64,000 bases of DNA from Anthonomus grandis grandis (taxonomy: Eukaryota > Arthropoda > Insecta > Coleoptera > Curculionidae), in NCBI RefSeq assembly GCF_022605725.1, contig NC_065554.1, positions 12,481,100 through 12,545,099 on the forward strand, read 5' to 3'. Below, in pieces: positions 47,129-58,800 of the stretch; positions within the stretch are counted from its first letter, which is position 1, and each line of letters opens with the position of its first letter. The notes beneath the pieces were generated by a model. The model saw nothing but the letters and a program-made list of their open reading frames with translations, was not told the DNA's origin and made no database searches. The position numbers and the translations under genes were made by a program.

Positions 47129-48688
47129 TAGGATGTCCCAGGGAAAACGACACAAAGCCATTTTCGGTGTAAAAAATTTTTTTTTTCATAAACCTCGGAT
47201 ACGTCGAATTTATTTTCGGGGGAGACAATGTTTAATGAGCAAGGTACCCTCAAACCAGCAACCCCCTTACGACGGGGTGGAATTATTCCTAAAATCTTAA
47301 ATAAAAACCGGAGTCGTGTCATCCCTTATGTAAGGCCTTTTTTGCTATCAATTTATTAATTATAAGCAAAGGGAATATTTCCATACTAAACATAAAAACA
47401 AAACAATGAAAAAATGAAAAAAACAATAAAATATAAGTACAAGTACCTATCTGAAGAATTTGAATTATTTGGTTGCTAAAAACTACTGGTACTTATTAAC
47501 TAATATTTCTTTACATAAGGCTTTTAGGTGTAGAAGTACTGTATCAACAATGGTTTATTCTACTGTAGAGAGAGTTGAGATATTTAATGACTTTCATCTA
47601 GAAAAATGGGTGGACAGAAAATACATTCTGGAATTAGTGGCTAAATTTAACTGGAAGTGCGTTAAAAAAAGCGTAAGGTTCAACATGCTGTTGTTGCTAA
47701 TAAAGCAATGCAAATAGCTGTCCTAGGTCACCTCCATGCCGAACCCGTAATAAGGGTCAGAAAAGACGACACAGGTGGCGACGAGTACAGGAGTGAGCAA
47801 AAGTTGCGCTCATAGGATACTTAAGAAAAACAAATTCCATTCTCATTCTGTGCATTTTTACTTAGTGGAAAAGTAAATCGTCATGAGTGCCGCTACTAGT
47901 CAGATGTCAATCCTGAACAGTTTCGCGTTCATATTCAGGTCCCTGAGAAGTTAGATGATTGTGCGGGAACTTTAGGGAGCTGAATTGTTGAGCCGTTTTT
48001 TCTACACCGAAATTTAAGTGGTGAAACATATCAAGTTCTGTTCGAAAATGCGGTAATCCAAGAATAGTAAAAATAATTAAAGGCGGAAACGATTAAGATG
48101 AATATCAAATCGTTTTCCAACAAGATGGAGTTGAACACCTCCACACTATGCTAAACAGAGACAAAATTTTTATGAGATATTTCCTGATCATCGAATTGGA
48201 AAGAGGCGACCCTTTATGGAATGGCCAGATACCTCTCCTGATTTGACGCTACTTGATTTTTTTATGGAAGCATTTAACAACTAAAGTTTACGCTACCCAA
48301 TCAGAAACCCTGGAAGACTTACGCCAAAGGATCATAAATAAGTGATGCTAACACCTGAAGTTCTAGAAAATGAAATTAACGCGTGTAAGATTAAAATAGA
48401 TAAATTACTCAAAATACCTGTGTTATATTTTTTGCTATTTACAGATTTTTGAAAAGCTCTGATATCTAGAGAAATGATAGCAAATACTTCAAGGTTGGCA
48501 GTGGTATTAAGAATTAAAAGACCATTAAAATAAGGTATCACATGTGAACCTTCTTTTCATTTAAGATGCACCTTCTCCTAGGACGTTACTGGCATGAGGA
48601 AGCCTTGCTCATTAAAAATCCGGGTTTCTGGAAAAAAAAAATTGTTTTTCATACCTATAATGTTTCTGTTCCGTTCTCGCTGGGATGT
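47129..48688. mobile_element. Mariner-like element
   Basis: The left end reads TAGGATGTCCCAGGGAAAAC. The right end, read inward, reads ACATCCCAGCGAGAACGGAA. Both arms then contain GTTTTTAATGAGCAAGG or close variants followed by a CCTCA...CAGCAAC/CAGTAAC block. It contains a plus-strand transposase relic. The terminal bases are mutated, so the borders are accurate to a few bases only. Confidence 0.75.
47520..48340 (+). pseudogene. Mariner-like transposase pseudogene
   Basis: Across frames: TVERVEIF and YILELVAKFN (DNA-binding region), KKRKVQHAVV and MQIAVLGHLHAEPVIRVRK. Then KVNRHECRY and VNPEQFRVHIQVPEKLD, then PFFLHRNLSGETYQVLFENA. The second Asp region (FQQDG) is mutated to FQQ.G near 48118. 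Near 48210 the 'PMEWPDTSPDLTPLDFF' segment is read in two frames, followed by ATQSETLEDLRQRIINK. The first catalytic Asp segment (TDE) was not seen and seems deleted between 47830 and 47875. Many stops. Confidence 0.8.
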
Positions 48689-48691
48689 TAG

Positions 48692-50120
48692 TTGACAAGA
48701 AGTTCAAAAACTGCTTTAATTCAGTTAAAACATATCCTGGGGTAGACGCAGAATTAGATCATATACCTCTAGTAGAAGTGATAAGAGTGAAGAAAGTTAA
48801 GAAGAAAATGATTCCGCAATATGACACAAAACGAATACATTAACCAAAGATGAAAAAAATAAAAGAGGTGAATGACATGCAGGCAGAGATTAACGAATTC
48901 CCCAAGATAATAGATTCAACAAAGAAAGAATTTTTAAAACCAGAAAACGAAATGGAAAAGGAATCTTGGATGACTCGTGAAATTCTAAAACTAATGGAAG
49001 AGAGAAGAACACATAGAAGTAATGATGAAGAGTACAAAAAGATCAAGACTCAGTTTAAGAAAAATTGTAGATAAGCCAAAGAAAAAGAAGCAGCAGATAG
49101 ATGCGCGAAAATAGAAATACTGCAAGCCAGACACAACAGCTTAAATCTACACAAAAAAATAAAAGAGATAACTAGAACCTTTAAAAAGCGACAAGTTATG
49201 AAGATAAGAGATACAAATGAAAAAAATTACCATTGACAAAAATTATCTAAAAAACAGTTGGAAGTCATACTTTCTACATCAGAAAAGCTTTTTAAGGATC
49301 AAAGACTGGAGGTCACCTACTTACTATTGGAAGGAGCTAGAAACTCAACGATACTAATCCACGAGGTAGAAATAGCAATAAAACAAAAAAGTCAGACCAG
49401 ACAACATAGAGGCTGAATTTCTGAAGCTGTTGAATGATGAAGGAATTGCCTGAATTATCAACATCAACAGAATCTATAACTCTGAAAATATTCCCGCAAA
49501 ACGACTGCCATCAGAATTTATAGGGTTGCTCAAAAAACCTAAACCAAGGAAGTGTGAGGAAGACCACATATCCGAAAACCAATTCGGTTTTATATATGCA
49601 GTCGGAACCAGAGAGGCTCTTTTTGAAGTCGAACGCCTGCAGAGATAATATTAACTATGATGTATACGCATGTCTAATATTTTTTGACAAACCAGTTAAT
49701 CGCGTTCAAAATCATAAAATTATCAATGCCCTGGAAGAGGTCGCCTTAGACCATAAAGATATTAGATTCATTTAAATCTCTACTAGAATCAGACAGCATG
49801 CTTAAGACTTGATAGACATCGAACAGAACAGGTGAAAATCCGATGTCGTTAGATAAGGAGATGTTCTCCTGCCTTTGATATTCTAATTACATTCACAACA
49901 TATCTTTCAAGACAACATATGTTCTTATCTTTTCTATTTTATTATATGGCGTAGAATCCTGGACAATCATAGAAGCCACCATTAAATATCTGAAAGATTT
50001 TAAGATATCGCTGTATAAACGAATGCTCAGAATACCATGAACAGTTCACATTACAAACATAGAGGTGCTAAGAAGAATAAAAAACATGTAATAGGTAAAC
50101 AAGTCTGTAGATCATTAAAC
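48692..50120 (+). pseudogene. RTE/BovB-like LINE ORF relic
   Basis: It opens with KTYPGVDAELDH, the end of the endonuclease (TYPGAD..SDHN in intact copies). The linker has ESWMTREILKLMEERRTHR and EYKKIKTQFKKNCR (about 48960-49070), then RPDNIEAEFLKLLNDEGIA (about 49395) and NSENIPAKRLPSEFIGLLKK (about 49480). ENQFGFIYAVGTREALFEVE follows (about 49570) and VYACLIFFDKPVNRVQNHKI (first catalytic Asp replaced by F; about 49663). The later catalytic box is lost. The C-terminal GVESWTI and VHITNIEVLRRIKN appear in frame-shifted form (about 49950-50090). The wording is that of RTE-clade LINEs. It starts within a few bases of the mariner-like right border, so the mariner may have inserted into this copy. 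Confidence 0.85.
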
Positions 50121-52158
50121 AAAGATCAAACTAAAGATTAGTGGTAGCGTTTAGTTCATTCATAGTAGAAACAGAAAGTCTTCTTACGTAGTAGTATTGT
50201 ATGTAAATATTATACAATTCAATTCTTTAAATGGCCCCAATGTTGCCTTTGATAATTTGGGCATTCATTTTTGAGAAAGAAAATAAAATAAGATGATTGA
50301 ACAAAAGGTGAAGGAATAACGAGTTGTCAGAGCCAGTGTTGTACTTTAGCCAACGGAAGCTAAAGACCCTTATTTTTTTTTAACACAGATAGCACAACAC
50401 TCGTAGTATAAGGAATACTCAGAGAGAAATTAAAACTCATAAACAAAATTTAAATCTAGTCAAAATAAATAATATTTCAATGCAGATCTTACTTAGTTTT
50501 TGAGGCTTTGCGCCCAACATATATAACATAGAGGTAGTAGTAATCTATTATTAAGATATAATTTATATTTCCCCCGAAATTCCTGCTACTTAAACCTTTT
50601 GAGAAAGTTCTTTAACTTTCTCACAAACCCTTCTTATGATTGATTTTATAGTCTATATATAATTATTCTAAATATTTATCGAATGGGAAATAAAATCTAA
50701 AATATTTGCACAACAAACCACTCTAAAACAGCCTTTTAAGTATTTCATACCAAACCAAAGTTAATAACGTGAGAAGGTGCCAGAGGGGCCAAAAGTAATT
50801 TTAAAATAAATCGTAGCTTAGCCAAGGTTCGTTTGGCTTTTCGCATCCAAACACTGCAGCAGTGAGCCTCATTTTCCGACGCTTTAAAACTTCCGCAGCC
50901 AAAGCTAACTCGATTAGTGTCTCTGGGTGTTAAGAATTGGTTGTTTTTAAGATACTTGTTTTCTTATTTTTCGACGTGCAGTTTAGGAGGTTAAAAGGGC
51001 GGAGAGCCTGTTACCATATCCGTAAACAAGTCGAAATTATTCAGTGGCGTGCCTAAAGTAGAGGATTGAAAGATAAACTCAAGTAATATAAGATTAGGCT
51101 CAGATTGCAGTTCTGTATAAAGAAGTAGAAACCCTAGATGGAAGTTTGTTATATTCATAAAATCTTTACTTTTAAGACTAGAAAGTAGTGCCAAATAGCG
51201 CAATGCTAATTCTTAGTAGGCGCGCTAATATAATACTCTTCTATCTTCTATATGTTGAATGTCAAATTCACTTTCTATTCCTTGAAAGTTAAAGTAAATT
51301 ATATTTATTATTAAAACATATTAAGAATTTTTAGACTTAAACAATTAAAAATAAAATAAAATAAAATTAATTAATAAAATGGTACGTTTTCTATTTTGAG
51401 AGTAAAAAGTTCCTTAGCAATTTAAATATATATAGCGCTCATCCGACATCTAATTTAACCGTTTAATTAACTGTATGGCACTTAGTTCCTGCATATGAAT
51501 TGCACATTTTACATGACCGCCAGAAAGTTTTTTGTGTCTTGTAAAAAGATACTATTGACTTAATTAAAATTGGATTTATTTCTTAAATTGTTACATATAA
51601 AATGCAATTTATTAAGATTTTATGATTATTATGATTTTTAACTAATGATGCGAACTTAAGATATTGAACAAGGAATTTAGTACTTCAGTATTTGAAATTT
51701 TGAAGTGAGGAAAATGGCAGGCATTACTTTAAAATATTTCTTACATTTTGTTTGTCTACCGTTTGGTTTTTAAATGTCAGTATTAAAATAAGTAAAAGAA
51801 TCTGGGGAAAAAAATGCAAACTTTACTTTTAATGATCTTTTTTTACTTTTAACGATGAAAGCACTTTACAAAATTAATAAAAAATGAATGAATTGACGTT
51901 CTATAGATTATAAATAGACTATTGGTATAAAGTATTTCCCATTTTTTCTGACTTGCCATTTGAAGACTTGGCTGATTAAGTTAGATTAGTAAAAATTAGT
52001 AAAAAGCAGACCAACTGTATCGCCAAAATAGTAGAGAAACATTTCGACAAAATGAAGCAAAAGCTTTCTTCAATTGTTGTTGATCATTTACTTATCCCAG
52101 ATACCACCGATATCAAAAGGATTAAGCTCTGTGGTCTGTGGGGGCTTTTTCGGTGCAC
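50121..52158. other. No gene seen; probable 3' tail of the Dong/R4-like element at the right edge
   Basis: AT-rich apart from a GC-richer patch at about 50740-51200 without recognisable coding motifs. About 52000-52158 probably holds the 3' untranslated region of the minus-strand LINE that follows. Confidence 0.45.
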
Positions 52159-54148
52159 TTAAGTGACCTGAAATGTAGAGTTATCTCCTAGGAATTTTCG
52201 GGTGCTGCGAGCAGTTGCCAGTAGTACTGCCTTTTGCATGTGCTTATATAGATGTTCGCCAGTTCCTAGTTGTTTAAGGTATTCTAGTAGGCTCTTTGAT
52301 ATTACACCCGTTGTCGATATAACAATTGGGATGGTATGAACATTATCCATTCTCCATTGCCTTTCGATTTGAATTTCTAGATCTCTGTATTTGGCGATTT
52401 TTTCAGTGTGTTTCTCTTGCAGATTATTGTTGTTCGGTATGGCTACGTCAATTAGAGTTGTTTTCCTGGAAATTTTATCTATTAAAATAAGATCTGGTCT
52501 ATTATGCCTTACATGTTGATCGGTAAGTACACTGCGGTCCCAATATAACTTATATCGGTCATTTTCCACTACGGGTTCTGGAGTATAATTATAATACGGA
52601 ACCTTCTCTGTTGTAATAAGTTCCAACTTCATTGCCAGCTCCTGATGTAAAATTTTCCCAGCGGAGTCTTTTAACTCCCAGCTGAACACTTTTAAAATGT
52701 TTATAAGCCATTCGTGTGGTACTCGAAGGCTTTCTTATAGTCGACATAGGCAGTAAAAATATTTCTCTTGTTGTGATATGCCTGGTTGTTGATGACAGAG
52801 TCGATAATAAGTTGTTCTTTACAGCCCATAGAACCTTTAGCGCATCCTTTTTGTTGTGCGGCTATGATGTTGTTTTCCTCACAGTGTTGATAAATGCGCT
52901 GTGTTAAACATGAAGTGAAAATTTTGTACAAAGTAAGTAGGCACGTTACCGGTCGGTACTTAGACGGCTCTTGTGTGTTGTTCTGGTATTTAGGCAGTAG
53001 ATAGGTTACTCCTTGCGTTAGGAACGCTAGCATTTCCTGTGGGTTAAGAATAACGTGGTTAATTAATTCTAAAATTAAGAGAGTTTAGAATGCGTACTCC
53101 GTAGTTTCTTTAGCCAAAAGTTATGAACTCCATCTGGGCCAGGTGATTTCCAATTATGCAGTTTTTGGATAATCTGGTTGACTTCCTCGATAGTGAGTGG
53201 TAGATGTTCCATCTGGCTATATTTATTACTGTTTTGTTTCTCTTCAGTAACCCAGCTTGCGTTGATATTGCGTGTTGTTTGAGTTGCAAGTTGTTTGGCC
53301 CAAAAATCTTGAATTTGTTCTTTCGTGGGGTATTGCTTATCTGGGTGATCTGATTTTGAATTTAGTTAGCTTTCTATAAAATTGTTTTTCGGCCTTTTCA
53401 AAATTTCCATAATTTGACCTAGTTTTTTTGAAGAGTTTACTTTTGGAAGTTTGGGTCTTATCAGTGGGTTGGTTCCGTCAAATTCTAGCATCGCACTTGC
53501 CATTTCTGCAGATAGTTCGTGATATAGCTCAGAATTGTCCTCTTGGGTGTTTTCGGTAGTGTTAGGTTCCTGTGTGTTATTTAATACGTTTTCTATTACA
53601 GGTTGCTCCTCAGCTGGTTCATTGTTAGCGGAGTTTTGTTCGTTGTTAATTTGCGCTTGTATTTCTTCTTTAATGGTATTGAGTCTTGTCTCTGGAATTA
53701 GGTGATTACACATTATTACTCGATACTGATCTGCTACTCTCTTCGGTGACTTGGAGTTGTGGATAGATTCTCCTAAATTCGGCATGTAGCCGATCATTTC
53801 TCGTCCCAGGTTGGTCACTTTATAAAAGCTGCGCATGACGGTTTCATTCATCGCAGATGTCCATTTCATGCGCTGTCTTTGTAGTCCCGCCTGGGTGAGC
53901 GCTGGCTGAATTTCCTGCGCAGCTCCTTCAGCGAGGGGGGCTCGTGATGGTGTTGGGCCCTCCTGGTCGTTTTGTTGTTGAAGAGGAGGAGGTGTAGTTT
54001 CTTGAATGACAGGTTGCCGCCTCCTTAACTCCCTGCCACCGACGGTCCGCATACTGTCATGTCCAGCGCCGGCACCAGACATGCCCTGGCGATCCCCAGG
54101 CAGCGACCTTTCTCCGAGGCATCTTCCGCTTCGTGTCTCCATTTCCAT
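52159..54148 (-). pseudogene. Dong/R4-like LINE ORF with restriction-like endonuclease, RT internally deleted
   Basis: The first 260 codons (54148-53366) carry a proline/glutamine-rich start, then RMKWTSAMNETVMRSFYKVT, a Myb-like DNA-binding region of this LINE group. The frame continues, after a stop, through HNWKSPGPDGVHNFWLKKL, QGVTYLLPKYQNNTQEPSKY, KGCAKGSMGCKEQLIIDSVI and FTAYVDYKKAFE. There the RT is cut: the next residues are YHTNGL and then the region after the thumb, so the FADD box is deleted. The C-terminal 176 codons (52689-52159) contain WDRSVLTDQHVRHNRPDLIL and then TTLIDVAIP, the PD...D.A layout of the restriction-like endonuclease of the R2/R4 group. Only a few stops interrupt it, so it is younger than most LINEs in the window. 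Confidence 0.85.
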
Positions 54149-54252
54149 GGGTGTACCACCATTTAACCCTGGTGGTCCAGGTTGTTCTTTTAGTCGCCTT
54201 TTACGACAGGCAGAACGTACCAGGAGGCTATTCTACCGCGGCCCCCCACGGG

Positions 54253-54253
<1 letters not shown>
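54149..54253 (-). other. 5' end of the Dong/R4-like LINE
   Basis: On the minus strand the first bases after the microsatellite are GGGGCCGCGGTAGAATAGCC, then TTCTGCCTGTCGTAAAAGGC and GACTAAAAG. GC content is high. The CTGTCGTAA(A/G)AGGCGACTAAAAG string is one I associate with 5' ends of this LINE group. That association is from memory. Confidence 0.6.

Positions 54254-54311
<58 letters not shown>
54254..54311. repeat. (TAA)n / (TTA)n microsatellite, about 19 units
   Basis: An uninterrupted trinucleotide run directly at the 5' end of the Dong/R4-like LINE. It gives long artificial frames of poly-Tyr, poly-Ile or poly-Asn on the two strands. Confidence 0.95.
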
Positions 54312-54329
54312 CATATTGAATGTACCTAT

Positions 54330-55283
54330 ATATTTTTTCCAACGTTAGCACGCCGATTTTTATTGACATTAATATTAAGATTGAGTTCTTTCGAAATAAT
54401 GTATAATATATACTTTCAGAAACCTGTTCTATGTCGTCTAGATTCAAATAATGAATTAACTGAGTATCGTCAGGGTACTGGTACACCTCAGGACTCTTTA
54501 CGACTAAAGAAAGATCCGAAGTATATAGCAAGAATAAAAGAGGTCCCAGAATCGATCCTTGAGGAACTCCAAAAATTATGTGTTTCGAATCGGAGTAATT
54601 GTTGACACGTACTCATTGAGTACGATTCCAGAGATAGGACTTAAGAAAGAACAACTATTGCAACCATGAAACCTTAACTTAGCGAATAACAAGTCATGAT
54701 CGATTACATCGAAAGTCTTTGACTAATCTAAACAACTAAAATTACGGCCAGTTTTTTATCGAGAGCCCTTATTATGTTGTCTATGATATTCAAGAGGGTG
54801 GTAGCTGTACTGACTGTTAAAAAGTATGTTATTATCAGTAAGATGAAGTGACAACTGTGCATAGATAACTCTTTCCAAGACCTTCGATATTATTGGCAAT
54901 AAACTTATAGGGACGTCCCTACAGGACTTGCGTGCGGGATTACATATTTTGGGTATCACGGAGCCGGCGTTTTACTTACTCTGACACTTTTATAGAGTGC
55001 ATGTATATTAAACAATAAAACGAACCTTATCGTTATTATTACATATATAAAATATAGCATTCCATTGTATATTAGAAAGATCATTTTGAAAATTTTCGAG
55101 ATTAAAATTTGGAAACTCGCAAATGTCAATAAGTTTTTGTCTAGGTTTTTCAATTTTTTTATTTAAAACACAAAATGGCATTTTATTATGATCACTTATA
55201 TATGACCTATTAAAGATTCTTGTAGATGCGTTAATCAACTGACAATAGCCGTAATTATATAGTTTTAAATAGTTTAATATCAA
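54330..55283 (-). pseudogene. Jockey-like LINE relic (linker and reverse transcriptase)
   Basis: The minus-strand linker reads LIDICEFPNFNLENFQNDLS then KSVRVSKTPAP (55283-54960; relatives read IR.VRV..PPAPWL). A deletion follows. The RT begins VIPKICNPARKSCRDVPISL (about 54955), then LPIISKVLERVIYAQLSLHL, SKTFDVIDHDLLFAKLRFHG (first catalytic Asp region; about 54715), and FGVPQGSILGPLLFLLYTSD (about 54570). The catalytic box reads YPDDTQLIHYLN (Ala replaced by Pro; about 54490). The sequence is lost after the box, where the TAA microsatellite begins. The post-RT region is missing. Confidence 0.88.
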
Positions 55284-56299
55284 TTTGGTTTAAGAAAAGA
55301 ATTTGGTTAACATCAACTTTCGACACAACTCTTAGCTTTATATGCTAATAAAATAGACATATCTTTATCAAAACAGAATTTCGAGAAGTATCACCGTATT
55401 GCGTCTTATTAAGCAAGCAAAACTCACCCACTTTTGGTACGATTCCTTAGTCTACTTACTAGATCATAAATATATCAAGGGAAGAAGTTATTAAAGATGA
55501 CTTTGTCATCTTACTGCAGAATGTTTAGAGCTTTTCAGAAATGATGTAGAGGAGTACGAGGTAATAAATGTATGGATTCTAATTAGTAAAATCTGTGCTC
55601 TTAAAAATAGTGACTTGTGATTGCTATTTTGTCGCGCTGGTGGGACTATTTTTAAACTTAATACCACAGTCTGTTTTTTAAATAAGAAATCTTGAATTAG
55701 TGCATTATCCGATATTTTTTTTATTTATTTACTCCTCGTTATTAACTGCTTACACACATCTAAAATATGTCTTTACTCGAATATGATGTGGTAGATGAAG
55801 GACTTGACGATGCATGATCTAATAAAATAACCGCTTACCTAGATGTGCGATTTTGATACAATCTGTTTTTCAGAAGTTTGATTTACCGCAAATATTGAAG
55901 ATTTCCAATTATACAGGTCGGCGAAATAAACACAATGCATAATACGACGTTAAGAAGTGTCTAACATTGATGAGGGTAACTTAGTTACTTGCAATAAAAT
56001 TTCGGGACATATAACGCGAAAAATTAGGCCTTTTTAAAATACGTTCCTGATGCAGGCTTTATATACATCAGTGGAAAACCCCACATAGAATAGCAGTATT
56101 TACTATTCTGTATCTTGCATAATGAAAAATAAACGTTATTCTAATAAAAATAAAATTTAAACACTATAAAAAAATAAAACTATAACTTTTAAAAGTAAAC
56201 CTTACAAAAAATAATTCAAATAAAAAGCTGAAACAGACCTCTTGCTTTGGCTCAATAATAAGTTAATCTATCATATTTCGTACTTCTAAAAGAGTTTTT
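55284..56299. other. No gene seen
   Basis: AT-rich. Part may be the decayed endonuclease of the LINE just to the left, but no diagnostic residue was found. Confidence 0.4.
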
Positions 56300-56930
56300 G
56301 ATTAAATAGAATTGGCACTTGGCACAACAATTTTCTCTCGCAACTTCTCTAAATTTATTGGCCTACTAAATTTGTGCTTGTAAATGGTTTTCATTAGATA
56401 ACCTCAAAAGTAAAAGTCATTTAGGGACAAATCTAAGGGGCCATTTAATATCGCCAGTCCTACTACTAAAACGCTTAGGAAAAGTATTTGTCAGGTCTAA
56501 ATCAGGGAGGATATGAATGGCAAGAAAAATTTGATTCTGCAAGTATTTTTGTGCGTTTAAAGTATCATGAATAAAGTAACATTCAATTTTTAGAGGATAT
56601 CGAGTACGGGATTAAAAACTTCTGAGCTTATTTTACCGAGACCAATTTAAATAATATTTCGTAAAAAAAATGCATTTGCATTTGCTTTTTTCATAATGAT
56701 TTCACACAGTCTCATTTGTCGCCACTGGTCTTCGGGAATAATCTCCTGAGTTTTCAAATATTTGATGAATTACGGTCCATACCCAGTTCCTTTTGAACAT
56801 TTCTACTTGGTCATAGTGAATCCACCTCTAGGGCACTAGAAACCATTTCTTCCAGTCGTTCTCGCTCCTCGACCCTTTCGATAGAAGATTCTTGCACTTA
56901 CGTGACTTTTAGGATAATATTGATAACAAA
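56300..56930 (-). pseudogene. Mariner-like transposase relic
   Basis: Minus strand, across frames: SIERVEERERLEEMVSSALE, then SRNVQKELGMDRNS (DNA-binding region). LFPKTSGDK and CEIIMKKANANAFF are next, where the first catalytic segment should follow but is lost. LNAQKYLQNQIFLAI follows, then GDIKWPLRFVPK where relatives read GDIKWPPRSPDLTPLDF, so the third Asp has decayed. The QQDG segment is missing. The ends were not found. Confidence 0.65.
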
Positions 56931-57699
56931 GTTTCAAAATTCAAAAGCCAATTAAAATTGGTTTTTTCGTGAGGAATCAGTGTATTTTTAAATATAATTA
57001 AAATAAATCCCTACATTGGTAATAGTTTGAAATCTGTCGGAAGGACAATAAACAGCCATACAGTCGTACAGCAAAATTACGCGTGCCGATATTATTATTG
57101 TTATTATATATACAGAAATGATGGCATTCTAATTTATTATATTAAAAACATAATCGTGGATTATAAAGGATGCTTTCAGGAAGTACAGGTTGTTTGATTA
57201 CATACACTAAAATAACAACTGAGTAAATATTAGTTGTATATATCTCTCAATATGAGTAACTTTTAATGCTTTTTAGGTATTTGATAACGTCTTATCTATA
57301 TGTTTCACTGATTCTGATCTTTTGGTTTAAGAAAAATCATTCATTTTTTCGACCATTATGCTCCTGTTAAAAAATTGCGTCTTCCTAAAAAGCTTTGTTT
57401 TTAGATAATGCGCTCTCTAGTTATCGGCAGTCTTTAAAGAATATTTATATAACTTTTAATTAAGATTTTTTATCAATTTACTCCCTTGGCACATCCCTAA
57501 CGATAAACTTTTAGCTTACTTTAATAGTAACAAGTTTAACAGTCTTACAGTATAGACTTTCATTTTGCACTGGTGGATGAAAACGATGTGCGTCATATGA
57601 CTCAGAGTACAAGAACTAATGCCTGCGGAAATGATAGAATATTTCGGAAATTTTAAAAATGTGCCTACCATTCTATAGCAAGGCAAGTATAATTAATAG
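56931..57699. other. No gene seen
   Basis: AT-rich sequence without recognisable motifs. Confidence 0.5.
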
Positions 57700-58800
57700 C
57701 TCACTTCTGATATCTACAGTTTCTGATCATGGGAAATAAGCTGTTGAATCCCTTTCCCAAAAACAACCCAACATAACGGAATTCAATGAGCTAAGACCCA
57801 TAAGCAGTTAAAATATTGTTTCCAAAGTAATAGAGAAAATTGTACATAAAAAACTACATTTATAAATTGATTTTCTTAACATTCTAACAAGTAAGCAATC
57901 ACAGTACAGTATGACCGTTATCAGATTTGACTGATGACCTTCTTCGGGCAATACAAGTTTCTTATTCACAAATCAAACTAAAATTTTATGGACCTCCTCA
58001 AAATGCAATCAGACGGTTTAAGTCATACTTGACTGGTTGGGAAGAGCGAGCCGATGGTGTGTAGTTGGCGCCTAAAACTCTCAACATAGTAAGTGGGTCA
58101 GTTTTGGAACCTTCGCTGTTTACATTATTCACAGCTGACTTGCCTAAAAATCTTACAACCTCGTACCATCTCTATGCCGAAAATTTCCAAATCTACCTAT
58201 AGTTTCCCCATCTTCTTGAGTTTCCATCATTTATCACTAATAATGAGAATAGAAAAGGCAAGCCTGTGGTCCAAGAAAAATGAATTATTATTAAACCGAG
58301 GAAAAATGGTTACTCTGCTTAGGACTCCAGAAAGGCAACAAAATAAGGTACTTATAGGTTATTTCTGTGCCTTTTAAGACGAGTGAAAAAATCTTGGACT
58401 TACATTTGCTCAAGATTTTACATTTTGAGCTCATATAACTAAAATTATTTAAGTTATGGTAGACTAAGATGTATTTACAGGTTTAAATTGATATTACATA
58501 TAAATACTAAGGTAAAACTAATTGAATCGACAATATTGTCACTTTTGGACTATTGCGATGTTGTTTAGAATCCTTGTTTTTCTGGATCGGATAAGCATAG
58601 AATTTAGATATTAGTACCTATCTGAAGAGAAGGAATCACGTTACTCCTTCATTTCTGAAAAATGAGCGAAAAATGTTCATTTATCTACTTTTCTAGTTTT
58701 CTTTACAACTCTTTACTTAATAATATTAGGGATATTTCACATTACAGGTCTTAAAAAAACTGCATATATTATGGAAGGATCGTTTGATCCAAAATCTATC
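57700..58800 (+). pseudogene. Jockey-like LINE ORF2 relic
   Basis: In order, across frames: LNPFPKTTQHN (about 57745), ELRPISS and NIVSKVIEKIVHKKLHL (about 57800-57865), TSKQSQYSMTVI (finger), then a gap in which the KAFD segment is lost. SVLEPSLFTLFTADLPKNL (about 58097; GS.LGPLLF in intact copies) and TSYHLYAENFQIYL follow (about 58160; the catalytic ADD is AEN). SLWSKKNELLLNRGKMVTLL then GLTFAQDFTF and AHITKI come next (about 58255-58445). Last is KVKLIESTILSLLDYCDVV (about 58515). The third catalytic Asp is destroyed. Confidence 0.83.

Noticed and set aside
54006..54605. 199-codon plus-strand open frame with a long Tyr run
   Set aside because: It reads through the TAA/TTA microsatellite and is antisense to the Dong/R4-like LINE and the adjacent jockey-like LINE.
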